From Aeromonas veronii (GTDB lineage Bacteria > Pseudomonadota > Gammaproteobacteria > Enterobacterales > Aeromonadaceae), in assembly GCA_041319085.1 (NCBI GenBank), contig CP101033.1, positions 1,576,501 to 1,640,500 of the forward strand: a DNA stretch of 64,000 nt. Direction: 5' to 3'. The notes below the pieces were generated by a model that saw only the letters and a list, made by a program, of their open reading frames with translations, was not told where the DNA came from and searched no databases. A program made the position numbers and the translations under genes. Shown here one piece after another: positions 45,918-54,484 of the stretch; position 1 is the stretch's first letter; each line of letters opens with the position of its first letter.

Positions 45918-47678
45918 TCACGCCATCGAGTTGGCGGTGCGGTAGCGACCCTCATAATCAAAAATCTTCTCTTTTATCTGCCAAAAACGGCCCGATTTGC
46001 GGGCGATGACAAAATCCGGATGACGGAACTGGCTTTGTGCGGCCAGCACGCTCGCCAGGGTGGCAAATGCGGGCTCCAGCCCCGGGGCGGGCCAATGATG
46101 ACGCACAAAGCGCTGTTGAAACAAGCGTTGTGCGCCCGGTGAGTGAAAACCGAAGTATTCGCTGAGGGTCAGACCATCCTCATCGTGGTAGGTCACCTCC
46201 AGCCGCTCCCCCTGTTTGCCGCGCCCTGCGGTGAGGGTTAGCCCTGCGCAGCGAATGACCATGCAATCCTTGAGATTGAGCGCCTCTTTGAGTTTGTCGT
46301 CAGGGTCCACCAGCAGCTGATCGCAGCTCTGGCAGCGGCGGGCGGCGATGTCGTTCTCCGCGCCGCAGCCGGGGCAGATCTTGGCGCGAAAGCGGTAGTC
46401 GCACTCCTCGCGGTTGCCCTCGTCATCTTCAAGCCGCCCCTGACAGCGGCGGCCGTAGTGCTCGATCACCTTGCCATCCTCGTCGGTCTTGCCCCAGAAG
46501 GTGTTGGCAAAGCCGCAGGCGGGACAGGGCACTTGCACCGGTTCGGTGCCGGCGTGGGGGCGAGGCTTCCCCACTTCGGGGGCGAACAGGTTGAAGTTGT
46601 TGCCTGCATAGTCGAGCACCAGACAATCGCTCTTGCCCGGCGAGAGGCGCAGGCCCCGCCCGACGATCTGCTGATAGAGGGAGACCGACTCGGTGGGCCT
46701 GAGCATCACGATAAGATCGACATGGGGGGCATCGAAGCCGGTGGTGAGCACCGCCACGTTGACCAGAAACTTGAGCTCGCGCGCCTTGAAGGCGTTGATG
46801 AGGGCATCGCGCTCCGGCCCCGGCGTCTCACCGGTGATAAGGGCCGCCTGCTGGCCTCTGGCGCCAAGCAGTCCGTGAATTTCGCGGGCGTGTTCGACGG
46901 TGGCGGCGAAGATCATCACCCCTTGCCGGTCGGCAGCATACTCCAGCACCTGGCTCAGGATATGGGGGGTGACCCGCTGCTGGCGCTTGAGCTCGCCGTT
47001 GAGATCCGCCTCGCTGAAGAGGCCATTCTCCCGTGGCACCAGCTTGCTGAAGTCGTAGTGGACTATGGGGGCATCGACCATGCGTGGTGGCGTCAGGTAG
47101 CCGTTTTTCACCATGAAACGCAGAGGAAGTTCGAACACGCAGTCGCCGAACAACCGCTCGCCGTGACTCTTGACCATGCCGTGGTAGTGGCGCCGGTAGA
47201 TCCAGCCCAGCCCGAGCCGATAGGGGGTGGCGGTGAGGCCGAGGATCTTGAGCGCCGGATTGGCGGCCTTGAGGTGGTCGATCACCTGATGGTACTGGCT
47301 GTCGTCATCCAGCGAGACCCGGTGACACTCGTCGATGATGAGCAGCGAAAACGCCCCGTCGAAGGCCGCCAGATTGCGGGCGACCGACTGCACCGAGCCA
47401 AACACCACCTGGGCGCTCGCCTCCTTGCGATCCAGCCCGGCGGCGAAGATGTCGGCCTTGAGCCCCCACGCCTCGTACTTGCCGTGGTTCTGCTCCACCA
47501 GCTCCTTGACGTGGGCCAGCACCAGTACCCGACCGCGTGCCTTACGGGCCAGCTCGGCGATCACCAGACTCTTGCCGGCACCGGTGGGCAGCACCACCAC
47601 GGCGGGATCCGGGTGCTGGCGAAAGTGGCTGATCACGGCGTTGACGGCGTCGGTTTGATAGGGTCTGAGAACGAACAT
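45918..47678 (-). CDS. radD: DNA repair helicase-like ATPase RadD
   Basis: Superfamily 2 ATPase involved in recombination intermediates and repair of double-strand breaks in E. coli; 586 residues, the same as E. coli RadD (YejH). The motifs are Walker [22 protein letters not shown]-type [22 protein letters not shown] and [15 protein letters not shown] zinc-finger region with several Cys pairs ([31 protein letters not shown]) follows near 390-460. The frame is open to 47744, but the ATG at 47678 gives the family N-terminus [12 protein letters not shown]. Directly downstream of yiaV across a terminator. Confidence 0.95.
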   Translation of the reverse strand: MFVLRPYQTDAVNAVISHFRQHPDPAVVVLPTGAGKSLVIAELARKARGRVLVLAHVKELVEQNHGKYEAWGLKADIFAAGLDRKEASAQVVFGSVQSVARNLAAFDGAFSLLIIDECHRVSLDDDSQYHQVIDHLKAANPALKILGLTATPYRLGLGWIYRRHYHGMVKSHGERLFGDCVFELPLRFMVKNGYLTPPRMVDAPIVHYDFSKLVPRENGLFSEADLNGELKRQQRVTPHILSQVLEYAADRQGVMIFAATVEHAREIHGLLGARGQQAALITGETPGPERDALINAFKARELKFLVNVAVLTTGFDAPHVDLIVMLRPTESVSLYQQIVGRGLRLSPGKSDCLVLDYAGNNFNLFAPEVGKPRPHAGTEPVQVPCPACGFANTFWGKTDEDGKVIEHYGRRCQGRLEDDEGNREECDYRFRAKICPGCGAENDIAARRCQSCDQLLVDPDDKLKEALNLKDCMVIRCAGLTLTAGRGKQGERLEVTYHDEDGLTLSEYFGFHSPGAQRLFQQRFVRHHWPAPGLEPAFATLASVLAAQSQFRHPDFVIARKSGRFWQIKEKIFDYEGRYRTANSMA

Positions 47679-47740
47679 GAGGGTGTGACGTTTGGGCATG
47701 GTGCGGCGCAGGATGGCGCCATTATAAGGTGCTTGCTGCC

Positions 47741-47777
47741 ACAAAAACAGCGGGCCGGCATGATGCCGGCCCGCTGG
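47741..47777 (-). terminator. Terminator downstream of yiaV
   Basis: CAGCGGGCCGGCA-tca-TGCCGGCCCGCTG followed by TTTTTGT on the minus strand, within 16-50 bp of the yiaV stop. Confidence 0.92.
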
Positions 47778-47792
47778 GAGCTTGGGTGCTGA

Positions 47793-48830
47793 TTAATGGA
47801 ACGGGAAGATGTAGTTCATCCAGCTTGCCATGCGCAGCAGCACTTTGCGCATCACCGAGACATGGTGGAAGTAGTGGGTGTAGACAGCGGCCTGCCCGCT
47901 GGCACCGGCAATCACCTGATACTTGGCCCACTCGGGGTCGGTGATGGAGATCACCACCGGCAGACGACCCGGGCGCACTGCGGTGGTCTGATCCAGCAGA
48001 CCGGCGTTGGCCTGCACGTTACCGGCGGGAATAGCCGGAATCACAGCCGTCACCTTGCCTTTGAAAATTTTGCCGGGCACGCCATCGATCACCACTTCCG
48101 CCTCGTCGCCCACCGCCAGACGCTGCATGCTGTTCTGCCAGAACCAGCCGACGTAGGCGGTGTCATCCTTGTGGATGAAGGTCATAACCGGACGATACAT
48201 AAAGGGGGTGGCGATCATGCCTGGGCGCAGGGCCAACTGCACTACATGGCCATCGCTCGGGGCATAAACCACGGTTTGGGACTGCTGGTATTTGGCTTCC
48301 AGCAGTTGGGCCTGCAGATCGTTCAGGGTGGCTTTCTGCTGGTCAATCTGGGCCACGATATCGTCCACGTTGGCTTGGGTGACGTCGAGGTCGCGCTGCT
48401 TGCCCACGCCACGGCGCATCAGGTCGCTGGCGCGATCCCGATCCAGCCTGGCGGAGCGCAGTCGCGCATCGATGGACTTGAGGTGCTCGCGGTTGGATTC
48501 GACCCGCGCGCTGAGGCTCTCCACTTTCAGGCGGAACGGCTCGTCATCGATGCGAAACAGCACATCTCCTTTTTTCACCGGCTGGTTGGCCTGCACCGGG
48601 ACCTCAACCACCCGGCCCTTGACCAGTGGCACGATGGGGGTGGAGACGTAGTAGTTGCGTGCCATCTCGGAGTAGGGGTGGTTGTAGTTCATCAGCATGA
48701 TCAGGGTGCCGATGAGTACCACGCCACCGAGTGCTGCGGTGGGAACCGTCCACTTGTTGAGCGGGATACGAAAGATTTTGAAGATGGCCACGCAGATGGC
48801 CGTGTAGGTCAGGATCAGTAGCAGGTCCAT
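47793..48830 (-). CDS. yiaV: HlyD-family membrane fusion protein YiaV-like
   Basis: A 345-residue periplasmic adaptor (membrane fusion protein) of the HlyD/EmrA type, paired in E. coli with the small membrane protein YiaW. Two N-terminal hydrophobic segments (residues ~3-22 and 31-49) are followed by a lipoyl half (PLVKGRVVEVPVQANQPVKKGDVLF), an alpha-helical hairpin rich in charged heptads (about 90-185) and the second lipoyl half with beta-barrel (TVVYAPSDGHVVQLALRPG). Its start lies 3 bp after the end of the yiaW remnant. Transcription from the yiaW promoter is now interrupted by an insertion element. Confidence 0.88.
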   Translation of the reverse strand: MDLLLILTYTAICVAIFKIFRIPLNKWTVPTAALGGVVLIGTLIMLMNYNHPYSEMARNYYVSTPIVPLVKGRVVEVPVQANQPVKKGDVLFRIDDEPFRLKVESLSARVESNREHLKSIDARLRSARLDRDRASDLMRRGVGKQRDLDVTQANVDDIVAQIDQQKATLNDLQAQLLEAKYQQSQTVVYAPSDGHVVQLALRPGMIATPFMYRPVMTFIHKDDTAYVGWFWQNSMQRLAVGDEAEVVIDGVPGKIFKGKVTAVIPAIPAGNVQANAGLLDQTTAVRPGRLPVVISITDPEWAKYQVIAGASGQAAVYTHYFHHVSVMRKVLLRMASWMNYIFPFH

Positions 48831-48833
48831 GGT

Positions 48834-49121
48834 TTATCCCTGTTGCTCAGTCTGTTCGATAGTGCTGATACGGCTCTTCAGATCCGCCAACTCCTGCTTG
48901 AGGGCAGCCAGATCGTCTTCATCTTTTTGCAGCCGCTGACTAAAGCCCCAGCCGCGATCGGGGCGATAGAGGGTGGCCCAGATCCAGAGGAAGGGCCACA
49001 GCACATGCAGGGTAAACAGGCTGACCCAACCTGCCACGTGAATGGCATCCTGATGGGGATGTTGACGATGCTTGGCTATTTCATACGGGATGTCGTGAAT
49101 AACGATAACCCCGTAAAAAAT
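48834..49121 (-). pseudogene. yiaW: yiaW, 3' part, separated from its start by an ISL3-type insertion
   Basis: This encodes the C-terminal 95 residues of a DUF3302/YiaW protein: IFYGVIVIHDIPYEIA, then DAIHVAGWVSLFTLHVLWPF and a coiled-coil tail ending EQTEQQG. The first 17 codons lie at 50430-50480 on the far side of the element at 49122-50421. Reading continues upstream into the element and could yield a chimeric N-terminus (from 49193), but that lacks the first membrane helix. The rejoined protein would be 112 residues, similar to E. coli YiaW (107). Insertional inactivation is clear from the target duplication. Confidence 0.92.
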
Positions 49122-50421
49122 GGTTCTTCGCGGAAGCGTGGGGAAGAGTAAGTTGACAGACAGGGTTCGGGTAAACTGGTAGTCGCCAAACAACCGGACT
49201 CCCTTACCCTGCTGTCGCTATGCATCATATTGATTTTGCCTCGTTCTGGCCAGGTTACGACGTTTCTGTCCATCGCCGCTCTGCCACACAAATCACATTG
49301 GCTCTTGAGCCTCTCGCCAATCATCTACCGCTCTGTGGTCAGTGCCATCAACCCTGTCCACTCATCCATGACCGCCGAATGCGCACAGTTCGTGACCGTG
49401 ACCTCCTTGAACTTCGCGTACATCTGCAAGTCCCCGTCCGTCGGGTTGACTGCCTGCGTTGTGGTCGGGTTTCTGAGCATATCGATTGGTTACCCCCAGC
49501 TCCCGGCTGACACAGCGATTGCTGCGCTGGGTAGAGGCCTTGCTTGAGCTGATGCCTATCAGTCATATCAGCCAGCTCACCGGACTGCACTGGCATACCA
49601 TCAAGGCCATCGACAAGCGTCGGCTACAGGCCAGTGTTGGCACCTTTGAGCCCGGCTCGGTGCGGCGGCTGGTGATGGATGAATTCGCCCTGCATAAAGG
49701 CCACCGCTATGCCACAGTGATCATGGATGCTGAACGGACTCGCGTTTTGTGGGTGGGGCATGGCAACAGCCGAGAGGCTATTCGCCCCTTTTTCGAGCTG
49801 ATGGGCGAACGATGCCAACAGATTGAAGCGGTGGCCATGGACATGAACTCCGCCTTCGATCTGGAAGTGAAACAGCACTGTCCACAGGCCGAGGTGGTGT
49901 ATGACTTGTTCCATGTGGTGGCCGGTTATGGCCGCAAAGTGCTCGACCGAATTCGGGTGGATCAAGCCAATGCATTAAAGCATGACAAGCCGGCTCGCAA
50001 GGTCGTCAAGCTGGCGCGTTGGCTACTCCTGCGCAATCGAGAAAATCTCAAGGAAGACCAGGCGGTGAAATTACAAGAGCTATTGGAAGCCAATAAGCCC
50101 TTGGCGACAGCATATGTTCTCAAGGAGGCCCTGAAGGAAATCTGGTACGCCCCGAGCGTCAGGGAAGGTTGGCGACGATGGAAGGCCTGGATGCGGCAAG
50201 CGAAGGAAAGTGGCCTGGAGCCCTTAGAGCGTTTTGCCAAAAACCTTCGCCGTTACACCCGGGGGATTTTGGCCAGCGCAATCTTTCCCATGCACACCAG
50301 CCTGCTGGAGGGCGTGAATAATCGGATCAAAGTGATCAAACGCATGGCTTATGGATTTCGGGACTCAGAATACTTTTTCCTGAAAATCAAGGCCGCCTTC
50401 CCCGGAAAGACGCGATGAACC
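49122..50421 (+). mobile_element. ISL3-family insertion sequence, 1300 bp, inserted in yiaW
   Basis: The element starts GGTTCTTCGCG and ends with the complement of GGTTCATCGCG; the imperfect terminal inverted repeats extend about 25 bp, with GGGGAAG shared at the inner side. It is flanked on both sides by the identical 8-bp TAAAAAAT (49114-49121 and 50422-50429), the target duplication size typical of ISL3. It carries one transposase gene, frameshifted. Confidence 0.95.
49220..50418 (+). pseudogene. ISL3-family transposase, broken by a one-base shift in a C run
   Basis: The first frame (49220-49510) gives the zinc-ribbon N-terminal part (CGQCHQPCPLIHDRRM, then VDCLRCGRVSEHIDWLPP). The second frame (usable from 49486) gives the helix-turn-helix and DDE parts (ISHISQLTGLHWHTIKAIDK, MDEFALHKGHRYATVIMDAE, MDMNSAFDLEVKQHCP, HTSLLEGVNNRIKVIKRMAYG). 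The shift is in the run of five C at 49493-49497. With six C the protein would read WLPPSSRLTQRLLRW without interruption, about 400 residues. It is either a deletion mutation, a sequencing error in the homopolymer, or, less likely, programmed slippage. Confidence 0.88.
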
Positions 50422-50480
50422 TAAAAAATAACCAAACCCACAAAAATGAGCAGACCAAGAGCAAAATAATCGAGTGCCAT
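50422..50480 (-). pseudogene. yiaW: yiaW, 5' part (start codon and first 17 codons)
   Basis: On the minus strand GGAGGCGTAA precedes the ATG at 50480, followed by codons for MALDYFALGLLIFVGLV, then the target duplication. Joined to 49121 downward, the frame continues as IFYGVIVIHDIP, matching the YiaW family N-terminus. The remaining upstream DNA (50481-50743) should contain the original yiaWV promoter. Confidence 0.92.
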
Positions 50481-50743
50481 TTACGCCTCCATTGGCTTGT
50501 GACGTACCGCCTTGTCATTGGATTCCATTCTTCAATAAGCAATCAGCAACCGGATGAGCATCCTTTCTGGGCACCAAATCTTAAGCAATTTTGTTGTCGT
50601 GAAGCTTAAGGGGGTTCTATGTTGTCAACATGAGTGCCGATGTTATTGGGGTAAGTCCGTAAAGTCCTATCGATGACAAGGACTTACGGTATTAGTATGG
50701 CATTAGTGAGATGAAATGATCATGAAAAAGGAGCCTCTATGGC
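50481..50743. promoter_or_regulatory. Former yiaWV upstream region with an inverted repeat
   Basis: No gene. GTAAGTCC (50651-50658) and GGACTTAC (50680-50687) are perfect inverted copies about 21 bp apart, and a partial inner copy (GTAAAGTCC) lies between. It may be an operator for yiaWV. The right end, GAAAAAGGAGCCTCTATGGC, is the left half of a terminator split by the next element. Confidence 0.5.
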
Positions 50744-50756
50744 CTGTCTCTTATAC

Positions 50757-50790
50757 ACAAATCCCCAAGCATCGCTTGGGGATTTTTTTG
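50757..50790 (+). terminator. Terminator just inside the left end of the IS50-type element
   Basis: AAATCCCCAAGC-atc-GCTTGGGGATTTTTTT, a perfect stem with a T tract between the element end and the transposase start. It would block read-through transcription into the transposase. Confidence 0.92.
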
Positions 50791-50847
50791 AACCTTTTCC
50801 CTTCTCCGTGATCTGACTCTTTTGCCATCCCTTATCACGGCTCTAAT

Positions 50848-52227
50848 ATGCATCTCACCCAACTCGAACAATGGGCATTCGACCAGTTTGGCCATGCCAA
50901 TCTCAAGGACCCCAGACGCACTGAACGTCTCGTCAAACTCGCCACCGCCCTTGCTCAACAACCCGGAGATTGCGTGTCACAACTTCCCCTCTCACCCGCC
51001 GACATGGAAGGCTCATATCGTTTTATTCGCAACCACCATGTCAATGCCGATGCCATTGCTGATGCAGGCTTTGCCACCACCGCAGCCCTAGCCAGGGACT
51101 ACGACCTGTTGCTGGCACTGGAAGATACCACGGCCCTGACCTTCAACCATGCCAGCGTCCATGATGAGCTGGGGCACACCAATCAAGGCAGTAGTCGCGC
51201 TCTGCTGGCTCACTCCGTCTTGTTGTTTGCTCCGCATAAATCGCAGGTGGTCGGCATGATTGCACAGCGTATCTGGACCCGTGATGTCAGCAAGCGGGGA
51301 GAGAGCCACCGGCATGCCACCCGGCCTTACAAGGAGAAAGAGAGTCGCAAGTGGGAGGAGGCATCCGTGGCCTTTGCCGCCCGTCTCGGCACTCAGATGG
51401 CCAACGTTATCTCGGTCTGTGACCGGGAAGCGGATATCTACGAATATCTGCATTACAAGCAGAGCAACCAACAACGCTTTGTGGTGCGCTCGATGCAAAG
51501 TCGCTGTATCGAAGAGCATGACCACAAGCTCTACGACTATGCCCGGCAGTGCCACTCTGCCGGCACCAAGGTCGTCAAAATACCGCAGCGGGGCGGCAGA
51601 AAAGCCAGAGAGGCCGTGCTCGACATCAAGTTTACCAAAGTCACCCTAAAGGCTCCGGCCAACAAGCGTAACGAGCCGGATATCCCGCTCTACTACGTGG
51701 GATGCATTGAGCAGGGCGATGCCTCTGACCGGCTGGAGTGGCACCTGCTGACTAGTGAAGCCGTGACCGACGATGCACAGGCCCGCAAGGTTATCGGCTA
51801 TTACGAGCGGCGCTGGCTTATCGAGGATTATCACAAGGTCTGGAAGAGTGCCGGCACTCGGGTAGAAACCTTAAGGATGCAGAGCATGGATAACCTGAAG
51901 CGGATGTGCGTCATCTTGTCGTTTATCGCGGTGCGTCTGTTGCAATTGAGGTTTATCAACGAGGAGTCATCGGCACAGAATCAAAGCTGCGAAACGGTGA
52001 TAGGCCCGACGGGGTGGAAGCTGCTTTGGCGAAAGGTAGAGAAAACGCCGTTGCCAACCAAGGTGCCGGATATGAGATGGGCGTACCGGAGCCTGGCCAA
52101 GCTGGGGGGCTGGAAGGACACTAAACGAACGGGGCGGGCTTCAATAGCGGCATTATGGGAGGGCTGGTTTCGACTCCAGACCCTCCTGGAAGGCTACGAA
52201 CTGGCGCAGTCTCTTGAGCACCAATAG
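50848..52227 (+). CDS. IS50-type transposase
   Basis: A 459-residue cut-and-paste DDE transposase resembling the Tn5/IS50 protein. The N-terminal DNA-binding part contains WAFDQFGHANLKDPRRTERL. The catalytic aspartates lie in LLLALEDTTALTF and ISVCDREADIYEYL. The catalytic glutamate lies in the exact Y-x2-R-x3-E-x6-K signature, YERRWLIEDYHKVWK, near residue 325. The reading frame is uninterrupted, so the element may still be mobile. Start ATG at 50848 lies about 100 bp inside the end, with the terminator between. Confidence 0.95.
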   Translation: MHLTQLEQWAFDQFGHANLKDPRRTERLVKLATALAQQPGDCVSQLPLSPADMEGSYRFIRNHHVNADAIADAGFATTAALARDYDLLLALEDTTALTFNHASVHDELGHTNQGSSRALLAHSVLLFAPHKSQVVGMIAQRIWTRDVSKRGESHRHATRPYKEKESRKWEEASVAFAARLGTQMANVISVCDREADIYEYLHYKQSNQQRFVVRSMQSRCIEEHDHKLYDYARQCHSAGTKVVKIPQRGGRKAREAVLDIKFTKVTLKAPANKRNEPDIPLYYVGCIEQGDASDRLEWHLLTSEAVTDDAQARKVIGYYERRWLIEDYHKVWKSAGTRVETLRMQSMDNLKRMCVILSFIAVRLLQLRFINEESSAQNQSCETVIGPTGWKLLWRKVEKTPLPTKVPDMRWAYRSLAKLGGWKDTKRTGRASIAALWEGWFRLQTLLEGYELAQSLEHQ

Positions 52228-52244
52228 TTGTGATCAAGAGACAG

Positions 52245-52265
52245 TCTATGGCTCCCTTTTTTTAA
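52245..52265 (+). terminator. Right half of a terminator split by the IS50-type element
   Basis: Removing the element and one copy of TCTATGGC joins AAAAAGGAGCC-tctat-GGCTCCCTTTTTTT, a classical terminator. The left half is at 50727-50743. Confidence 0.8.
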
Positions 52266-52308
52266 TTTCTCGAGAAGATCAACTTTCGCTGGTTTTACTC
52301 ATTAGCTT

Positions 52309-52605
52309 GTTTGGCGACGGGTTGGGCCTGAATGTCGGTGGCAAAACGGATGTCGGCACCCAGTTCAAGATGTGCTGCCAGTGCGGTGAGCACCTTCATG
52401 GTGGAGGCGGGGGCGATCATCAGATCCGCATGGCTGGCAAATTCAACGCCGTTGTTGCCGACCCTGATAATTCAACCTTGTGTCACCCGCCGATGCAGGC
52501 GTGGTTCTTCGCCACCTGCTCCTTGACGTGGGCCAGCACCGACACCCGCTTACGGGCCAGCTCGGCGAGCACTTGATACTTGGGCCATTCGAGGTCGGTG
52601 AACGA
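52309..52605 (-). pseudogene. Mosaic of diverged fragments of dacB, the dacB-radD gap, radD and yiaV
   Basis: 52309-52460 aligns without gaps to dacB 45561-45712 (about 18 mismatches in 152 by hand) and still reads as MIAPASTMKVLTALAA on the minus strand. 52462-52477 equals 45855-45870 in the dacB upstream gap (16 of 16). 52501-52572 matches radD 47484-47564 with small indels. 52570-52605 matches yiaV 47915-47950 (about 6 mismatches in 36). Order and strand are the same as in the intact locus, with the DNA between the pieces missing. Confidence 0.88.
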
Positions 52606-52689
52606 ACTCAACCAAGGGATCGCCGGGTTACGGACGTAGCCCAATCGAAAACCATTTCAGTTGTTTGAGAGCGTGGCAGGCGTGGATAG

Positions 52690-52800
52690 TCGTCATGGTT
52701 TCGGGCGTGGCGGTCTTGTTTGACGATAGAGTTGGCTCGTGAATGAAGCATTTTTCATAGTTATTTCAAATGGTTGACGCTAAATAAAATCCTGTGCATG
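52690..52800 (-). mobile_element. Severed end of an IS4-type element related to the one at 57771-59154
   Basis: This aligns with 59049-59154, the transposase-start end of the complete element. Shared features are a transposase-like start (MTTIHACHALKQL against MTIINANHYLEQL, minus strand), TTGTTTG-CGATA, TATTTCAA-TGGTTG-CGCTAAA, and the terminal ATCCTGT-CATG. The reading frame stops after about 20 codons and the rest of the element is absent. Confidence 0.75.
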
Positions 52801-52950
52801 AATCTCTGTTTCAGTCGATTCACTTAGCCTGAATACGACAATTTTTGACAATGTGTCGGAATTTTGGCACTTTGTCTGCCGGTCATGACATCGCCCAACA
52901 GCGTTTTATGACCCAATAAAACAATAAGTTAGATCAGGATATCGCGAGGA
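52801..52950 (+). promoter_or_regulatory. Upstream region of flrA, bordered by an IS remnant
   Basis: About 150 bp remain between the IS end and the flrA start. They must contain, or have lost part of, the flrA promoter. No clear -10/-35 or sigma-54 site stands out by reading. Confidence 0.35.
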
Positions 52951-54378
52951 ATGGATATGGTGGAGATGGGCGTGTTGATTGTTGATGCCGATGCGCAGCG
53001 GCGCCAACAGTTGGGAACAGTGCTCTCGTTTATGGGGATCCCGTGGCAGGAGGTGGCACAAAGCGATCTGGATGTGGCCATCGAATCCTCAGGCCCGCTG
53101 CAAGGGGTGCTGGTGGGTGAGCTGACCGACCGTCCCTTGTCAGAGCTGCTGGCTGCCTTCCCTCGCATGCCATTCCTCTCGCTGGTTGAGGCCGAGCTGC
53201 CCAACAGCAACTTTATCGGGGTGGCGCTCTCGCCCTTTACCTATGAATCCCTCACCCGCCACCTGCACTTCTGTCAGGCCTTTGTCTCCTTGCATCCCCG
53301 TCAGCAGACCCATGACAAGGGTCAGGCGCTGCTGCGCTTGCTGGTGGGCAAAGGGAAGGGGATCCAGGAGGTACGCCGCCTTATTGGTCAGGTAGCCGAG
53401 ACCGATGCCAATGTGCTGATCCTCGGGGAGTCGGGTACCGGTAAAGAGGTGGTGGCTCGCGCCATCCACGAACTCTCTTCCCGAAGTCAAGGCCCCTTTG
53501 TGCCCATCAACTGCGGCGCCATTCCGGCCGAGCTGCTGGAGAGCGAACTGTTTGGCCACGAGAAGGGGGCCTTTACCGGCGCCATCGCGGCCCGTCGTGG
53601 TCGCTTCGAGCTGGCGCAGGGGGGCACTCTGTTCCTCGACGAGATCGGCGATATGCCAATGCCGATGCAGGTCAAATTGCTGCGGGTATTGCAGGAGCGG
53701 CTGTTCGACCGGGTCGGTGGCGGCAAGCCCATTCAGGCCGATGTGCGCATCATTGCGGCGACCCACCGGGATCTGGAGGCGATGATCCGCACTCAGGGTT
53801 TCCGTGAAGATCTCTACTACCGCCTCAATGTCTTCCCGATTGAGACGCCGCCCCTGCGGGATCGCATCGATGACATCCCGCTGCTGCTGCAGGAGCTGCT
53901 CAACCGCCATGCCGAGCAGCACCACGGCTTTATCCGGCTGACCCAGCGGGCGCTGGAGTCGCTGATGCAGTACCCCTGGCCCGGCAACGTGCGTGAGCTC
54001 TCCAACCTGCTGGAGCGGCTGCTGATCCTCTACCCGCATCAGATCGTCGATGTGGCGGATCTGCCGAGCCGTTATCGCCTGCTGCCGAGCGAGCCACGGG
54101 ATGAGCGGCTGACCGAGATGGATGAGCGCGATGCGCTGGCGGCGGTATTCCAGGAGCCGCCCGAGCTGGATCACGCCCTCGCCTCGGCCCGTACCATGCA
54201 GTTGCCGGAAGAGGGGGTCAACCTCAAAGAGATGCTGGCCGACCTCGAAGTGGAACTGATCCGTCAGGCGCTGGAGTCTCAGGACGGGGTGGTAGCCCGC
54301 GCCGCCGATCTGCTCGGCATGCGCCGTACCACCCTGGTGGAGAAGATGAAAAAGTACGGGATGAGCAAGGACGTCTAA
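52951..54378 (+). CDS. flrA: Sigma-54-dependent polar flagellar master regulator FlrA (FleQ)
   Basis: Class I activator at the top of the polar flagellar hierarchy, 475 residues. The N-terminal ~125 residues are an atypical FleQ-type receiver ([15 protein letters not shown]). The AAA+ domain (about 140-365) has Walker [14 protein letters not shown], the sigma-54 contact loop EKGAFTGA, Walker [11 protein letters not shown] and [10 protein letters not shown]. The C-terminal Fis-type helix-turn-helix is [19 protein letters not shown]. FleQ relatives bind c-di-GMP through residues near Walker A, so the upstream GGDEF-EAL protein could feed in; that is inference. GCGAGGA precedes the ATG. Confidence 0.95.
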   Translation: MDMVEMGVLIVDADAQRRQQLGTVLSFMGIPWQEVAQSDLDVAIESSGPLQGVLVGELTDRPLSELLAAFPRMPFLSLVEAELPNSNFIGVALSPFTYESLTRHLHFCQAFVSLHPRQQTHDKGQALLRLLVGKGKGIQEVRRLIGQVAETDANVLILGESGTGKEVVARAIHELSSRSQGPFVPINCGAIPAELLESELFGHEKGAFTGAIAARRGRFELAQGGTLFLDEIGDMPMPMQVKLLRVLQERLFDRVGGGKPIQADVRIIAATHRDLEAMIRTQGFREDLYYRLNVFPIETPPLRDRIDDIPLLLQELLNRHAEQHHGFIRLTQRALESLMQYPWPGNVRELSNLLERLLILYPHQIVDVADLPSRYRLLPSEPRDERLTEMDERDALAAVFQEPPELDHALASARTMQLPEEGVNLKEMLADLEVELIRQALESQDGVVARAADLLGMRRTTLVEKMKKYGMSKDV

Positions 54379-54433
54379 GGGTCAAAGCCTTGACGCCAAT
54401 ACGCAATTCATTGTTTTAATTCACATAATTTAG

Positions 54434-54449
54434 TGGCATGGAAATTGAA
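54434..54449 (+). promoter_or_regulatory. Candidate sigma-54 promoter for flrBC
   Basis: TGGCATGGAAATTGAA fits the -24/-12 consensus TGGCAC-N5-TTGCA at most positions (GA in place of GC at -12), 36 bp before the flrB start. In Vibrio flrBC is a FlrA/sigma-54-dependent class II operon, so the location fits. Confidence 0.6.
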
Positions 54450-54484
54450 TAACCTGACCCAATAGCCAGTTTGAGGTCAGGTTT

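Larger units (their letters stand above)
50744..52244 (+). mobile_element. IS4-family element of the IS50 (Tn5) type, about 1.5 kb
   Basis: The left end CTGTCTCTTATACACAA and the right end (complement: CTGTCTCTTGATCACAA) resemble the Tn5/IS50 outside and inside ends and are inverted copies for the first nine bases. The flanks share TCTATGGC (50736-50743 and 52245-52252), taken as the target duplication; the element boundary is uncertain by one base. It has one complete transposase gene and a hairpin terminator just inside the left end. Confidence 0.92.

Noticed and set aside
46458..47792. 444-codon plus-strand open frame opposite radD
   Set aside because: Same cause: complementary frame of a GC-rich gene, no start signal, no recognisable motif.
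49076..49193. Chimeric longer yiaW start inside the ISL3 element
   Set aside because: The extra N-terminus is read from the element end; the true start and first 17 codons are found on the far side of the insertion.
52214..52576. 120-codon plus-strand frame after the IS50-type element
   Set aside because: It runs through the complement of the dacB/radD fragment mosaic and has no family resemblance of its own.
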